Of a DNA stretch of 64,000 bases, positions 28,258-37,567 are shown piece after piece (positions within the stretch are counted from its first letter, which is position 1; the number at the start of each line of letters is the position of its first letter). The DNA is from Mediterraneibacter glycyrrhizinilyticus. GTDB taxonomy: Bacteria > Bacillota > Clostridia > Lachnospirales > Lachnospiraceae. A program made the position numbers and the translations under genes. Location: positions 35,811 through 99,810 of the forward strand of contig NZ_JADMSO010000011.1 in NCBI RefSeq assembly GCF_015560805.1. The letters are read 5' to 3'. Under the pieces are notes generated by a model. The model did no database searches, had not been told where the DNA came from, and saw only the letters and a list, made by a program, of their open reading frames with translations.

Positions 28258-29424
28258 TTATTCTACTACCGCATAATCACCGTCCGCGATCTTTACGACC
28301 ATCGGCGCTTTACTCGGCTCTCCGCTTGCTTCCCAAGTCAGTTCTTTTGCCGTTACGCCGCTGATCGTGATCTCGGTCATCGCGCCTTTGACAACGTCGC
28401 AGATGTCCGATGCGCTCATATCCGGCGTCACTTCGGCTTTCTCCATTGCCGCTTTCATCGCATAGACTCCGTCGTAAGCATCTGCCGCAAACTGGTTCGG
28501 CGTACCGCCGTAAGCTTCTTTGTAATCTGTTACAAATTTCTGGATCGCTTCATCGGTTGAAGTCGGGGTAAACGGACTTAAGAACATCAGGTTGTTCGCA
28601 AGATCCGCATCAAATCCCTCTACATCGAGGATTCCGTCCATACCGTCACATCCAAAGAAGATCGGGCTGTAATTGATGCCTGCCGCCTGTTGGAGTACAA
28701 GGGCTGCCTCGGAGTAATAGAATGGAAGAAATACCAGTTCCGCTCCCGCATCTTTTGCTTTCTGAAGCTGTACGGAAAAATCGGTCTTACTCTCTGCTGT
28801 AAACGCTTCTGCCGCTACGATCTCCAGACCTTCTGTCTCTGCTTCTTTTGCAAATGCCTGATAGATTCCCGTCGAATATACGTCCGAACTATTGTAGATC
28901 ACCGCGATCTTCGTTGCCAACTGATTGTCTGCAATATATTTCGCGGACTCCGCTCCCTGCATCGGGTCGGAGAAACATACGCGGAATGCATTGTCATACT
29001 GTACACATTCCACCGCGGTTCCGGATGGTGTCAGCAGAAACATATTGTCTGCCTGTGCCACTTCCCCGACAGCCACACACGGTGCGGACGTTACAGTTCC
29101 GAGCAGCGCCTGCATGCCCCAGTCTTTCAATGTATTATAAGCGTTGACCGCTTTCTCCGCATCCGCTTCATCATCCTGAAAATTAAATTCGATCTGCGCG
29201 CCGTTGATCCCGCCTGCTTCATTGATCTCTTTTACTGCCAGTTCCGCACCATTTTTTACTGCTTCACCATAAATTGCAGCATCTCCTGTCACCGGACCAA
29301 TCCCACCGATCTTAATCGTATCACTGCTTCCTTTTTCTGTTTCTCCACCGCCGCATCCTGCAAGCATTGTCACGGTCATTGCTGCTGTTAATGCAGCGGA
29401 CATCATTTTTTTCCAATTTTTCAT
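28258..29424 (-). CDS. livJ: Branched-chain amino acid ABC transporter substrate-binding lipoprotein
   Basis: 388 residues. Lipoprotein signal MKNWKKMMSAALTAA... with lipobox LAGC (Cys ~24), then a type I periplasmic-binding fold: IKIGGIGPVTGDAAIYGE, GTVTSAPCVAVGEVAQADN, KIAVIYNSSDVYSTGIYQAF. Binds Leu/Ile/Val or related amino acids outside the membrane and delivers them to LivHM. First gene of livJ-livH-livM-livG-livF-kinase. The symbol is by family; the ligand is not proven. A strong promoter and a palindrome lie just upstream. Confidence 0.93.
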   Translation of the reverse strand: MKNWKKMMSAALTAAMTVTMLAGCGGGETEKGSSDTIKIGGIGPVTGDAAIYGEAVKNGAELAVKEINEAGGINGAQIEFNFQDDEADAEKAVNAYNTLKDWGMQALLGTVTSAPCVAVGEVAQADNMFLLTPSGTAVECVQYDNAFRVCFSDPMQGAESAKYIADNQLATKIAVIYNSSDVYSTGIYQAFAKEAETEGLEIVAAEAFTAESKTDFSVQLQKAKDAGAELVFLPFYYSEAALVLQQAAGINYSPIFFGCDGMDGILDVEGFDADLANNLMFLSPFTPTSTDEAIQKFVTDYKEAYGGTPNQFAADAYDGVYAMKAAMEKAEVTPDMSASDICDVVKGAMTEITISGVTAKELTWEASGEPSKAPMVVKIADGDYAVVE

Positions 29425-29443
29425 AATCCTTACCTCCTAGATA

Positions 29444-29502
29444 ACAGAGCGCGCTCTGTATTTCATGTTTGAGATAATAACGTGGATGTCTGTTTTTGTC
29501 AA
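29444..29502 (-). promoter_or_regulatory. Promoter and 16-bp palindrome of the liv operon
   Basis: Minus-strand TTGACA (29497-29502), 17-base spacer, TATTAT (29474-29479). About 20 bases downstream is the perfect palindrome ACAGAGCGCGCTCTGT (29444-29459), placed between the predicted RNA start and the AGGAGG ribosome binding site. It could be an operator or a 5' stabilising hairpin. Confidence 0.8.
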
Positions 29503-29541
29503 TCAAATTGATCGATAATGACAAAATTGGTTAAGTTTTCA

Positions 29542-30987
29542 TTAAAAAAGATCAAGTTTCCCGTCTTTATTCCCTGCAATATAGAGAGAAACCTGTCCGC
29601 CCTCCTGCGGACATTCTGAATTTTTCAATTCCAGTTTTCCTCCTTGGGCTTCGATAAAACGTTTTGCAATCGTAAGCCCAAGCCCCTGATGACTCCGGTC
29701 ATGACGACTGTCGTCCCCCCGGTAGAATTCCTGTGTTCCATACAGCAGATCTTTTCGGGAAAATCCATTGCCGTAATCGATCACGCAAAATCGCAGAGAG
29801 CATGCTCCGGATTTCGCCGTCGTTTCCTGTGCCTCTGCTTCCACCCGGATACCGCGCATCGGATCGGTATACTCCAGCGCATTGCCGACCAGATTTTCCC
29901 ATGCCCGCAAAATCTGTACTTTTCGGATCCGGAATTTCGCCTCCGTTTGAGAGAGAGCCCCCATTCGTACGACTTCGATCGGAAGATGTTTCGCCTCCGC
30001 CATTTGCCTTGCCTGTGCAAACAGCATCTGCTGTAACGAATCCGCCGATACACTGATGAGTTCCTCCGCATCGTTTTCTTCTTTCAGGACATTTCGCATT
30101 GCCGTTAAATACGACTCGATCTGCCCCGTATTTTCCAAAATGGTCTTATTCCACTTTTTTTGTTCTCCGGAAATCTCTTCTTCCGCCATCAATTCCGCAT
30201 TTCCGCGTATGATCGTAAGCGGCGTCTTAATATCGTGCGAGAGCGCCCGCAGCCGGAGCGTTTTCTCCCGTTCCATGTCCCACTGTCTCTCCAGAGATTC
30301 CTGAAGCGCTTCTTTTAAATGTGCCAGCGAAGCGACAACTTCATTGACTTCTGTCAATTCCGAAGATACGGCGGTAAATTCCAGATCATTTTCTGCTATT
30401 TTATCGGTGATCTCTTTCAAATCGGAAAGTTCTCTTTTTAATTTTCCGGAAAAATACCGGACAAGCCATGCGGTCTGCCCGAAAAACAAGAACAAAAATG
30501 TACCGATCAACACCCATTCCGGACGAGGTAAAATCCGGTTCATCACTTCCGATCGATAACGCATTTCCAGACGATAGCGCACAATACACCGCTTTTGATC
30601 CTCACGCAAAATAAACCGGTAGAAGTATCCCTCCCCGGCAAATGTATCGCTTCTTCCGCTCGCTTCCCACGCTTTATCCCGCTCTTGTTCGTCAAAACTT
30701 CCATATGCCCATGTGCCGTCCGTCTCATAAACGCCATAGTCGCTTCCGGGAGGAATCATCGTCTCTTCCACCCAATCTGCTGTACGGATCTCTTCCTGCC
30801 TCTCACTCAGAAATGTCTCCGCATAATTAGCCGGATAAATCCCTCCCACATTTTCCAACAGTACGATCAGCAAAAAAGACATGCCCGCCGCTGCTGCCGC
30901 TCCGATACAGAACAGCACGATAAAATGCAGAAACAGCTGCGCGATCGACGTCTCTTTTCTATTTGATGTTTTCCGTTTCCTGTCCAT
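29542..30987 (-). CDS. Sensor histidine kinase of lantibiotic/bacitracin-type system
   Basis: 481 residues. N-terminal membrane helix (about 15-45), an extracytoplasmic domain of ~120 residues, a second helix near 175-200, HAMP-like linker, then H-box RALSHDIKTPLTIIRGN, N-box region WENLVGNALEYT and G-box GLGLTIAKRFIEAQGG. Partner of the response regulator directly upstream, whose stop is 16 bases before the start. ATG at 30987 has GGGGAGG upstream; the frame is open further 5' into the regulator gene but without a good start. Confidence 0.9.
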   Translation of the reverse strand: MDRKRKTSNRKETSIAQLFLHFIVLFCIGAAAAAGMSFLLIVLLENVGGIYPANYAETFLSERQEEIRTADWVEETMIPPGSDYGVYETDGTWAYGSFDEQERDKAWEASGRSDTFAGEGYFYRFILREDQKRCIVRYRLEMRYRSEVMNRILPRPEWVLIGTFLFLFFGQTAWLVRYFSGKLKRELSDLKEITDKIAENDLEFTAVSSELTEVNEVVASLAHLKEALQESLERQWDMEREKTLRLRALSHDIKTPLTIIRGNAELMAEEEISGEQKKWNKTILENTGQIESYLTAMRNVLKEENDAEELISVSADSLQQMLFAQARQMAEAKHLPIEVVRMGALSQTEAKFRIRKVQILRAWENLVGNALEYTDPMRGIRVEAEAQETTAKSGACSLRFCVIDYGNGFSRKDLLYGTQEFYRGDDSRHDRSHQGLGLTIAKRFIEAQGGKLELKNSECPQEGGQVSLYIAGNKDGKLDLF

Positions 30988-31003
30988 TCGTTTCCTCCCC
31001 GGT

Positions 31004-31669
31004 TCATCCTTTCTTCCACCGATACCCGATCCCCCATACGGTCTCGATCGGATTCTCTCCTGACTTCTGGCATTTCGCACGGATATTTTTCACATGCTCT
31101 GTAATGGCTGACGAATCGCTTTCCCCGTCAAAGCCAAACACATGCTCATAAATCCGCTCTTTGGAAAATACCTGCCCGCAGTTCAACGCCAGATACTCAC
31201 AGATCGTATATTCACTTTTGGTCAGCAGGATCTCTTTTTCCCTGCAAAACATTTTCTTTGCCCCAAGTTCAAACTGAAATACCCCGATCGACATCCTGTG
31301 CTTTTTCTCCCGCGTCTCTCTCCGCAGATGTGCCGCCACACGGGCACGCAGCTCTCCAATGCCAAACGGTTTCGTGATATAATCATCGCCACCGTTCCCA
31401 AGTCCCTGCATCAGATCGCACTCCTCGGTCTTCGCCGTGAGAAACAGGATCGGGCAGTCCACCCGCTCCCTGATATCCCGGCAAAGAGTAAAACCGTCCT
31501 TGCCGGGCATCATCACATCCAAAAGGATCAGATCAAACAAATCCAGAGGCATGGACTCCGCCTGTATGGGATCCGGCTGACTCGTCACCTGATGCCCCTC
31601 TTTTTCCAATGCCCGTTTCACAAGCGAGCAGATCTCCAAATCATCATCTATGATCAATATTTTACTCAT
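31004..31669 (-). CDS. OmpR-family response regulator
   Basis: 221 residues. Receiver domain MSKILIIDDDLEICSLV with phospho-acceptor Asp in LILLDVMMPGKDG, and a C-terminal winged helix ending ETVWGIGYRWKK. Predicted to activate the ABC operon in which it lies, by binding direct repeats at 34099-34119. The start overlaps the stop of the upstream permease by eight bases and has AAGGGAG upstream. Confidence 0.93.
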   Translation of the reverse strand: MSKILIIDDDLEICSLVKRALEKEGHQVTSQPDPIQAESMPLDLFDLILLDVMMPGKDGFTLCRDIRERVDCPILFLTAKTEECDLMQGLGNGGDDYITKPFGIGELRARVAAHLRRETREKKHRMSIGVFQFELGAKKMFCREKEILLTKSEYTICEYLALNCGQVFSKERIYEHVFGFDGESDSSAITEHVKNIRAKCQKSGENPIETVWGIGYRWKKG

Positions 31670-32435
31670 CACACGCTCTCCCTTGATACTGATGAAACCA
31701 TAAAAAAAGTATGGCACAAAGCGCCGCCGCAATCAAGAGACAAATTTTGATCCATGGGAGATTCCCCCATGTCTCCCACCCATTTGGATCCATATATCTT
31801 TGCAGGACTTCCGTACTGAAATGAGATCCCCATGAACACGGGAAAAACCACCATATCCCGGTTCCCAGCCCGGTCAGAAGCAGAGCCGAGATCAGCATTT
31901 CCGCCACCCCGAATCCAAGAGAGAGATTTTTGGAAAACCGCAGAGTTAAAAACAAATGGATCCAATAAAGCGGAAGACTTCCCATCCACATTGCAAGCGC
32001 CGCCATTCCCCAGAACTCCCAGAAGATCCATCCGATGCTTTGTCCCCATACCGCCCCGCCGTTCTTCATGATCTCTGCGTAAAACAACACATAGTATCCG
32101 ACCGCAAAATTTCCGATAGCAAGAAGCACTGCCGCCAGACTCTGGATATGAAGCACCGCACATTTTGCAAACAGCGCCTTTGACCGCTTCGTTGTTCCGA
32201 GAAACGTTTGAAAATGATTATCCTCCTCAAGCTGTATGCTCCGCGAGCAGACCATTGCAGCAAGAAACGGAAACGCAGTTCCCATGATCTGCATAAAACC
32301 GGAAATCTCCGTGATCCCATGTCGGTTTCCCATCCAATAATAAAGAAGAAAAACACCGCTCCCCAAAAGCGGGACAACCACATGGATCGGCAGCAAGATC
32401 GTATGCCGCATTTTCTGCCACTCTGCCCGCATCAT
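31662..32435 (-). CDS. Lantibiotic-immunity-type ABC permease (MutG/EpiG-like)
   Basis: 257 residues, about six membrane helices, starting MMRAEWQKMRHTILLPIHVV, which fits the MutG-type subunit of LanFEG exporters. ATG at 32435 has GGGGGAGG seven bases upstream. An in-frame ATG at 32519 overlaps the stop of the preceding permease (ATGA) and would add an Asn/Gln-rich 28-residue leader, so that longer form is possible. Works with the ATPase and the other permease to expel peptide antibiotics from the membrane. Confidence 0.8.
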   Translation of the reverse strand: MMRAEWQKMRHTILLPIHVVVPLLGSGVFLLYYWMGNRHGITEISGFMQIMGTAFPFLAAMVCSRSIQLEEDNHFQTFLGTTKRSKALFAKCAVLHIQSLAAVLLAIGNFAVGYYVLFYAEIMKNGGAVWGQSIGWIFWEFWGMAALAMWMGSLPLYWIHLFLTLRFSKNLSLGFGVAEMLISALLLTGLGTGIWWFFPCSWGSHFSTEVLQRYMDPNGWETWGNLPWIKICLLIAAALCAILFLWFHQYQGRACDE

Positions 32436-32515
32436 ATGTATGCCTCCCCCTCGTATATTCTTCTGAAGATCTTTCTGAATATTATTCTGCACATGATTCT
32501 GAACATTTCCCCGAC

Positions 32516-33340
32516 TCATTTCTTCATCCGCCTTTCATACCAGATTTTTCCTGCGATCCACAAAATGAGAAACCATACCACTGCAGAGATCGTACCGATC
32601 CAGAGTGAATTCGGATCCATCACCTGCGGCGTCCATGTCATTTCCCCCGGTCTGGCAGGCAGACCGTTCGGCAATACGCCGAGTACCACACACATCATTC
32701 TTGCCGTAACTCCGCCGGGCAGTACCCAATAATACGACGTCAGCGAATACGAAGTATCCACGACCATCGCCATGACAAACAACGCGATCGTCGCCGGGAT
32801 TTTCCCGATCATCCTCGTTAAAAACAGCCCAAACGGTACCATCCATAAAAAGCCGATCCAGATCAAAACAATGGCAAGCATCTGTGCCCCAAGGGACGGG
32901 CGGATCTGAAACTGAAAATGCAATCCCCACTCCAACAGATAACCGACAAGGATCGTCAGACTTCCAAGAAAAAGGCATCCGATTCCGCCAAATGACGCCG
33001 CACAAAACACTTTCGCATCCCAGACACGCCCCATGTCGCAGGGAATGCTCAAAAGCGAATGATTTTTCATTTTCTGGTCTTTTCCGATCACAATCCCGCA
33101 CAGCAGCGAAAGCATCCCCGGAAACATCATCGTATACCACCAGTTGTAACTGTCAACCGTAAAGAACTTATGCGTCATAAATGCAGACGTGATCACCGTA
33201 ACAAGCGGCATAAAAATACAAAGCTTTCCCGCGGAAGAATGTCTGTACTTCAACCATTCCGCCTGCAGATAATTACCTCTCTTATTCCGCATCCCCGGTA
33301 TGTTATTTTGCTGCCTGCTGTTTTGATCCCTGTTTTTCAT
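32516..33340 (-). CDS. Lantibiotic-immunity-type ABC permease (MutE/EpiE-like)
   Basis: 274 residues. Hydrophilic Asn/Gln-rich first 25 residues, then YLQAEWLKYRHSSAGKLCIF and six membrane helices. The AEWLK-(Y/R)HS start is typical of MutE-type subunits. Its start overlaps the ATPase stop by four bases. A role in self-protection or sensing of bacteriocins/bacitracin is inferred from the family and from the adjacent two-component system; no lantibiotic precursor gene is visible in the window. Confidence 0.82.
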   Translation of the reverse strand: MKNRDQNSRQQNNIPGMRNKRGNYLQAEWLKYRHSSAGKLCIFMPLVTVITSAFMTHKFFTVDSYNWWYTMMFPGMLSLLCGIVIGKDQKMKNHSLLSIPCDMGRVWDAKVFCAASFGGIGCLFLGSLTILVGYLLEWGLHFQFQIRPSLGAQMLAIVLIWIGFLWMVPFGLFLTRMIGKIPATIALFVMAMVVDTSYSLTSYYWVLPGGVTARMMCVVLGVLPNGLPARPGEMTWTPQVMDPNSLWIGTISAVVWFLILWIAGKIWYERRMKK

Positions 33341-34044
33341 CTCCGTGTCCCTCCTTTTTCTGCCGCGATCTTCATAAATAATTTTTCCAGATCTTCACAT
33401 TCATCCATCCACCCCTCAAAACCAAGTTTCCCGCCGACGATGATCCCGATCCGGTCTGCCGTCTGTTCGATCTCGCTCAAAATATGACTGGATACAAGTA
33501 CCGTGATCCCCTGCTGCGGAAACGAACGGATCATCTCCCTGAGTTCCTGGATACCGATCGGATCCAGACCGTTGACCGGTTCATCCAGTACAAGAAAACG
33601 CGGTCGGTTCAGCAGTGCGATCGCAATCCCCAGTCTTTGTTTCATTCCAAGTGAAAACGCTCCCGCTTTTTTCTTCCCGGTATCCCCTAAACGGACAATC
33701 TCCAGTACATCCCGCATCCTTGCTTCGGAAACGCCGAGCATCAGCGCACGCACTTTCAAATTCTCCCATGCCGACAGATTTTCATAAATGGGAGGCGTTT
33801 CGATCAATGATCCGATGTTCCAAAGATCTTCCCTCGACCATGGATGTCCGTCAAACGTGATCTCTCCGCTTGTCGGTCTCAGAATCCCGGTCAACATTTT
33901 CAGTAACGTAGATTTTCCCGCTCCGTTTGGACCGAGCAGACCATATACACAATGTTCCGGAATATGGATACTCACATCATCCAGCGCTTTTTGTTTTCCG
34001 AATACTTTCGTCAAATGTTTTACTTCCACCATATTTTCAGCCAA
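33337..34044 (-). CDS. Lantibiotic/bacitracin-type ABC transporter ATPase
   Basis: 235 residues. Walker A LLGPNGAGKSTLLKML, signature FSLGMKQRLGIAIALL, Walker B RFLVLDEPVNGLDP; the FSLGMKQRLG form is characteristic of the BcrA/LanF group. First gene of a five-gene operon (ATPase, two permeases, response regulator, kinase). The best start is a rare TTG at 34044 with GGAGGAG six bases upstream; an ATG four codons downstream has no such site. Confidence 0.9.
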   Translation of the reverse strand: MAENMVEVKHLTKVFGKQKALDDVSIHIPEHCVYGLLGPNGAGKSTLLKMLTGILRPTSGEITFDGHPWSREDLWNIGSLIETPPIYENLSAWENLKVRALMLGVSEARMRDVLEIVRLGDTGKKKAGAFSLGMKQRLGIAIALLNRPRFLVLDEPVNGLDPIGIQELREMIRSFPQQGITVLVSSHILSEIEQTADRIGIIVGGKLGFEGWMDECEDLEKLFMKIAAEKGGTRR

Positions 34045-34085
34045 TTTTTTCTCCTCCTTTATGCCGTTTTCATCTTGACAAAATT

Positions 34086-34165
34086 AAAATAACGGATATT
34101 TCTAAGGACTTTCTAAGGATTTGACATCTTGCTAAAAATGTTATACTATCTGATTACAAGTGTAA
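34086..34165. promoter_or_regulatory. Divergent control region: regulator direct repeats and BlaI operator
   Basis: Toward the ABC operon (minus): two TCCTTAGAAA direct repeats 11 bases apart (34099-34119), followed by an AT-rich -10-like TATTTT (34086-34091), with no -35 box; this is the layout of an OmpR-type activated promoter. Toward blaI (plus): TTGACA (34121-34126), TATACT/TACTAT (34142-34149) and the operator TTACAAGTGTAA (34154-34165) just after it. The motifs are seen; the regulator assignment is inference. Confidence 0.7.
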
Positions 34166-34199
34166 GAATTTCACGTTAAAAACTGGAGGGATCTGATTT

Positions 34200-34595
34200 A
34201 TGTCGAAACTGCCGCAAATTTCGGAAGCAGAATTTGAGGTGATGAAAATCATCTGGAAATATGCTCCGATCAACACAAATGAAATTACGGAACGTTTGCT
34301 GAAAACGACTTCATGGCGTCCGAAGACGATCCAGACGCTGATCAAACGTCTTGTGACAAAAGGGGTTCTTTCTTATGAAAAACAAGGACGTATTTTTGTG
34401 TATACTCCGCTCGTAAAGGAAAGCGACTATATCAGTCAGGAAAGCAACTCCTTTCTGGATCGGTTCTTTAACGGACATCTAAGTGCCATGGTCTCTTCTT
34501 ATCTGGAACAGGATCAGTTGTCCAACGCTGAAATCGACACTCTCCGGGATCTTCTTTCAAACAGTGTGAAAAAAGGCGGTGATGCCGATGCTTGA
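34200..34595 (+). CDS. blaI: BlaI/MecI-family repressor
   Basis: 131 residues. Penicillinase repressor family: ISEAEFEVMKIIWKYAPINTNEI, WRPKTIQTLIKRLVTKGVL and a dimerisation tail with the Asn-x-Phe-type site (ESNSFLDRFFNG) where BlaR1-dependent cleavage occurs in homologues. Binds TACA-nn-TGTA operators; one lies in its own promoter and another in front of the PBP at 22.3 kb. GGAGGG is ten bases upstream of the ATG. It overlaps blaR1. Confidence 0.93.
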   Translation: MSKLPQISEAEFEVMKIIWKYAPINTNEITERLLKTTSWRPKTIQTLIKRLVTKGVLSYEKQGRIFVYTPLVKESDYISQESNSFLDRFFNGHLSAMVSSYLEQDQLSNAEIDTLRDLLSNSVKKGGDADA

Positions 34596-36396
34596 ACCCC
34601 TTGCCGGTTTCATGGTTCGATTTGGGATCTGCAATCTCATTCTCAGCGGGATCATTGGTCTGCTTTTTGGAATCAAATGGTTGTTCCGAGGATTTCTATC
34701 AAATCGCATGCAATATAATTTATGTTTGATTTTACTAGGTTTACTTACTGTTCCATTTCTTCCGTTTTCCTTAAACTCCTATTTAAGCGGTATGGAACAG
34801 GCTGTGTTTCCGATTTTGCCCTCTACTTCCGGGATCGATTCCGCCGTGTCCCAACCGCTGACTCATACAACTGATTGGATGAATGATTTCGCACTTTCCG
34901 TAAACGATCAGATTTCCCCGACAATCAGCTTACTCTTTTTCGGAATTTGGATTTTAGGAATTTTGTTCATGGTGTTTCTGCTCTTTCGATCTGCAATACA
35001 ATTACACCGGATTGAACAATCTGCACTTTCTCTGCAAAATCCACTGATTTACAGATTGTACGAGGAATGTCTTCACAAATTAAACATTTCGAAAGAAATT
35101 CCTGTTTACAGCACTGCATTTTTAAAATCTCCGATGATCGTCGGATTTTGGAGACCAAGAATTTATCTCCCCATTCATCTGATTTCCGATCATAACACGG
35201 TTATTCGTAATGATGACATTCGATATATGCTGCTGCATGAACTTCAGCACTACAAACATAAGGATTCTCTCATCGGTTGTCTGATGAATCTTGTAAGTAT
35301 TGTTTATTGGTTTCATCCATTCGTGTGGTTTGCACTGAAAGAAATGAGAAATGAACGAGAGCTTGCCTGTGACGCTTCGGTATTGCAAATACTTGACGAA
35401 AAAGATTATATCGATTATGGAAATACGCTCCTCAATTTCGCCGAAAAACTGGCATGCACACCATTTCCGTTTACTTCCGGTCTTGGCGGTAATCGAAAGC
35501 AAATGAAACGCAGGATTTTAAATATTGCTTCTTATCAACGTCCCGATCGGATCCGCAGACTGAAAAGTACCCTTGTCTTCATTCTGACATCTGTGCTTCT
35601 CATCGGATTTGTTCCTTTCATCTTCACAACCGCTGCGGATGATGATCGTTACCAATGGAATCCCGATACCGAAAATCTTATCTATTCTGATCATTCGGAA
35701 ATCTTCGGTGATTACAACGGATCTTTTGTTTTGTATAACAGCAAAGAAAATTCTTGGAATATTTATAATAAAGAGCAGGCATTGCAAAGGCTCGCCCCTG
35801 ATTCCACTTATAAAATATACTGCGCGCTTTTCGGGTTAGAAGAAGGGACCATTTCCCCTGAAAACACTTCTATAAAATGGAACGGAGAAACTTATCCTTT
35901 TGCCGAATGGAACCAAGATCAGACGTTAGCAAGCGCCATGGCATCTTCTGTCAACTGGTACTTTCAAACAATCGACAAAAAGCTGGAAAAAGAGCGTATC
36001 ACGTCTTATCTTGAACAGATTAATTATGGAAATAAAAGAATAACCGGAGATCTTTCTTCTTACTGGATGGAATCCGCACTGAAGATTTCCCCGGTTGAAC
36101 AGGTAGAATTATTGATTGATCTGTACAACAACAATTTTGATTTTTCCATTGAAAATATAACGGCTGTCAAAAATGCTCTATGCATTTCCTCGTCCGATAC
36201 TTATGCACTTTACGGAAAAACAGGAACAGGAAGAGTAAACGAAAAAGACATAAGCGGCTGGTTTATCGGCTATGTTGAAACAACAGATACCACCTATTTT
36301 TTTGCAACTAATATCCGCGCAAACACCAATGCCACCGGAAGCCATGCAGCGGAGATCACATTCGATATTTTTAAGAATTTAAACATTATTACATAA
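34582..36396 (+). CDS. blaR1: BlaR1/MecR1-type beta-lactam sensor-transducer
   Basis: 604 residues. Four membrane helices, an M56 zinc protease domain with HELQH near 219-223 and NERELACD downstream, then an extracellular penicillin-binding sensor. The sensor keeps STYK (expected acylation Ser-x-x-Lys), SVN and KTGTG. Binding of beta-lactam should activate proteolysis that relieves BlaI repression. ATG at 34582 and ATG at 34588 are both possible (AAAGG or GGCGG as ribosome binding site); both overlap blaI. No beta-lactamase gene lies next to the pair. Confidence 0.92.
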   Translation: MPMLEPLAGFMVRFGICNLILSGIIGLLFGIKWLFRGFLSNRMQYNLCLILLGLLTVPFLPFSLNSYLSGMEQAVFPILPSTSGIDSAVSQPLTHTTDWMNDFALSVNDQISPTISLLFFGIWILGILFMVFLLFRSAIQLHRIEQSALSLQNPLIYRLYEECLHKLNISKEIPVYSTAFLKSPMIVGFWRPRIYLPIHLISDHNTVIRNDDIRYMLLHELQHYKHKDSLIGCLMNLVSIVYWFHPFVWFALKEMRNERELACDASVLQILDEKDYIDYGNTLLNFAEKLACTPFPFTSGLGGNRKQMKRRILNIASYQRPDRIRRLKSTLVFILTSVLLIGFVPFIFTTAADDDRYQWNPDTENLIYSDHSEIFGDYNGSFVLYNSKENSWNIYNKEQALQRLAPDSTYKIYCALFGLEEGTISPENTSIKWNGETYPFAEWNQDQTLASAMASSVNWYFQTIDKKLEKERITSYLEQINYGNKRITGDLSSYWMESALKISPVEQVELLIDLYNNNFDFSIENITAVKNALCISSSDTYALYGKTGTGRVNEKDISGWFIGYVETTDTTYFFATNIRANTNATGSHAAEITFDIFKNLNIIT

Positions 36397-36411
36397 TCTG
36401 TTTCACCGACT

Positions 36412-36439
36412 TTAGTGCCCCGGAAAACCAGGGCACTAA
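36412..36439. terminator. Hairpin between converging blaR1 and oxidoreductase genes
   Basis: Perfect 9-base arms TTAGTGCCC / GGGCACTAA around a 10-base loop. U-tracts are weak on both strands; position between convergent genes favours a bidirectional terminator. Confidence 0.6.
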
Positions 36440-36444
36440 TGCCA

Positions 36445-37512
36445 TTAATCAAATACGACAGTCTCGCCTGTTTCCGCTGACTTATAAATCGCTTCAATGA
36501 CGCGAGTGACAACTGCTGCCTGTTCTGGAAGAACTGCCGGATCCGTTCCCTTTGTAATGCAGTCTACCCATTTTGTCATATCATAGTCCCACATATCATA
36601 CTTTGCTTCCGGGCTTGTAATCTCCGTTTTTAATTCTCCATTAACCATCTTTGTGATGCGGACACTATCTTCAAATCCCGGACCTACCATATCGGCACCT
36701 GCCAGTGTTCCTGCTACGGAGCAGATAATTCCGGGTGCTTCCTGCTGCATATTTGTTCTCCATGCAGTTTCAACATAAAACATCGCGCCATTTTTCATTG
36801 TAATCATAGCCATTGCAGTATCTTCTACATCAAAATTATTTGGATCCCATGGTCCAAGCTGATTTCCTTCCGGGAAATTTTTCATCTTATCGAATGTAAC
36901 TCCGCGTACACTTGCAACCTCATAATTATCTGTCAGCCACATTGGAAGGTCAATAGAATGCGGACCTCCATCCATTAATACACCGCCTCCGTTTAATTCT
37001 TTGTTTGTATATACACCATATGCCGGAAGTCGATTCGGACGAAGCTGTGAAGATCGGATATAGTATACATCTCCAAATTCACCTGCCTCATACATTCTCT
37101 TCATTTCCATCGGTGCTGTATTATAACGCCATTGCGTACCACTTGTCAGTTTCTTTCCTGCCTTTTTCTGCGCTTCAAGCATTTTTTCTGCATCCGCATA
37201 TGTACATGCAAGTGGTTTTTCACAATAAACATCTTTTCCATGTTCAAATGCATAAATTGTCATCTCACAATGAAGAGGATTTGGCGTACAAACATGCACT
37301 ACATCAATGTCTTCTGCCGCACACATTTCTTTATAATCTGTATAAATCTTAGCATTAAGACCGAAATCTTTATTTGCCTTCTCGCATCTTTCTGTAAGAA
37401 TATCACATAATGCAACAATTTCTACCTCTTCTGAATGTTTTACAAGTTGTGTCAAATGTTTTGTTGTTCCAATCTCACCAACACCGATAATTCCAATTCT
37501 TTTCTTTGCCAT
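36445..37512 (-). CDS. Gfo/Idh/MocA-family oxidoreductase
   Basis: 355 residues. Rossmann fold GIIGVGEIGTTKHL at the N terminus, VHVCTPNPLHCEMTIYAFEHGKDVYCEKPL (the EKP motif), GTQWRYN and a C-terminal alpha/beta domain. NAD(P)-dependent dehydrogenase of a sugar, inositol or keto-sugar. Second gene after the isomerase-like gene (55-base gap), in a locus with an RpiR regulator, so it probably acts in sugar or cyclitol catabolism; substrate unknown. Confidence 0.88.
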   Translation of the reverse strand: MAKKRIGIIGVGEIGTTKHLTQLVKHSEEVEIVALCDILTERCEKANKDFGLNAKIYTDYKEMCAAEDIDVVHVCTPNPLHCEMTIYAFEHGKDVYCEKPLACTYADAEKMLEAQKKAGKKLTSGTQWRYNTAPMEMKRMYEAGEFGDVYYIRSSQLRPNRLPAYGVYTNKELNGGGVLMDGGPHSIDLPMWLTDNYEVASVRGVTFDKMKNFPEGNQLGPWDPNNFDVEDTAMAMITMKNGAMFYVETAWRTNMQQEAPGIICSVAGTLAGADMVGPGFEDSVRITKMVNGELKTEITSPEAKYDMWDYDMTKWVDCITKGTDPAVLPEQAAVVTRVIEAIYKSAETGETVVFD

Positions 37513-37567
37513 TTTATTTTCCTCCTTGAATTTTTAAATATTTTTCCTTACATATTCTATTTTTTTA

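Noticed and set aside
32435..32519. Extra Asn/Gln-rich N terminus of the MutG-like permease
   Set aside because: Possible, since ATGA overlaps the previous stop, but the start at 32435 has a far better ribosome binding site.
29542..34044. A lantibiotic biosynthesis cluster
   Set aside because: Only immunity-type exporter and two-component genes are present; no precursor peptide, LanB/LanC/LanM or LanT gene is visible, so it is read as a resistance/sensing module.
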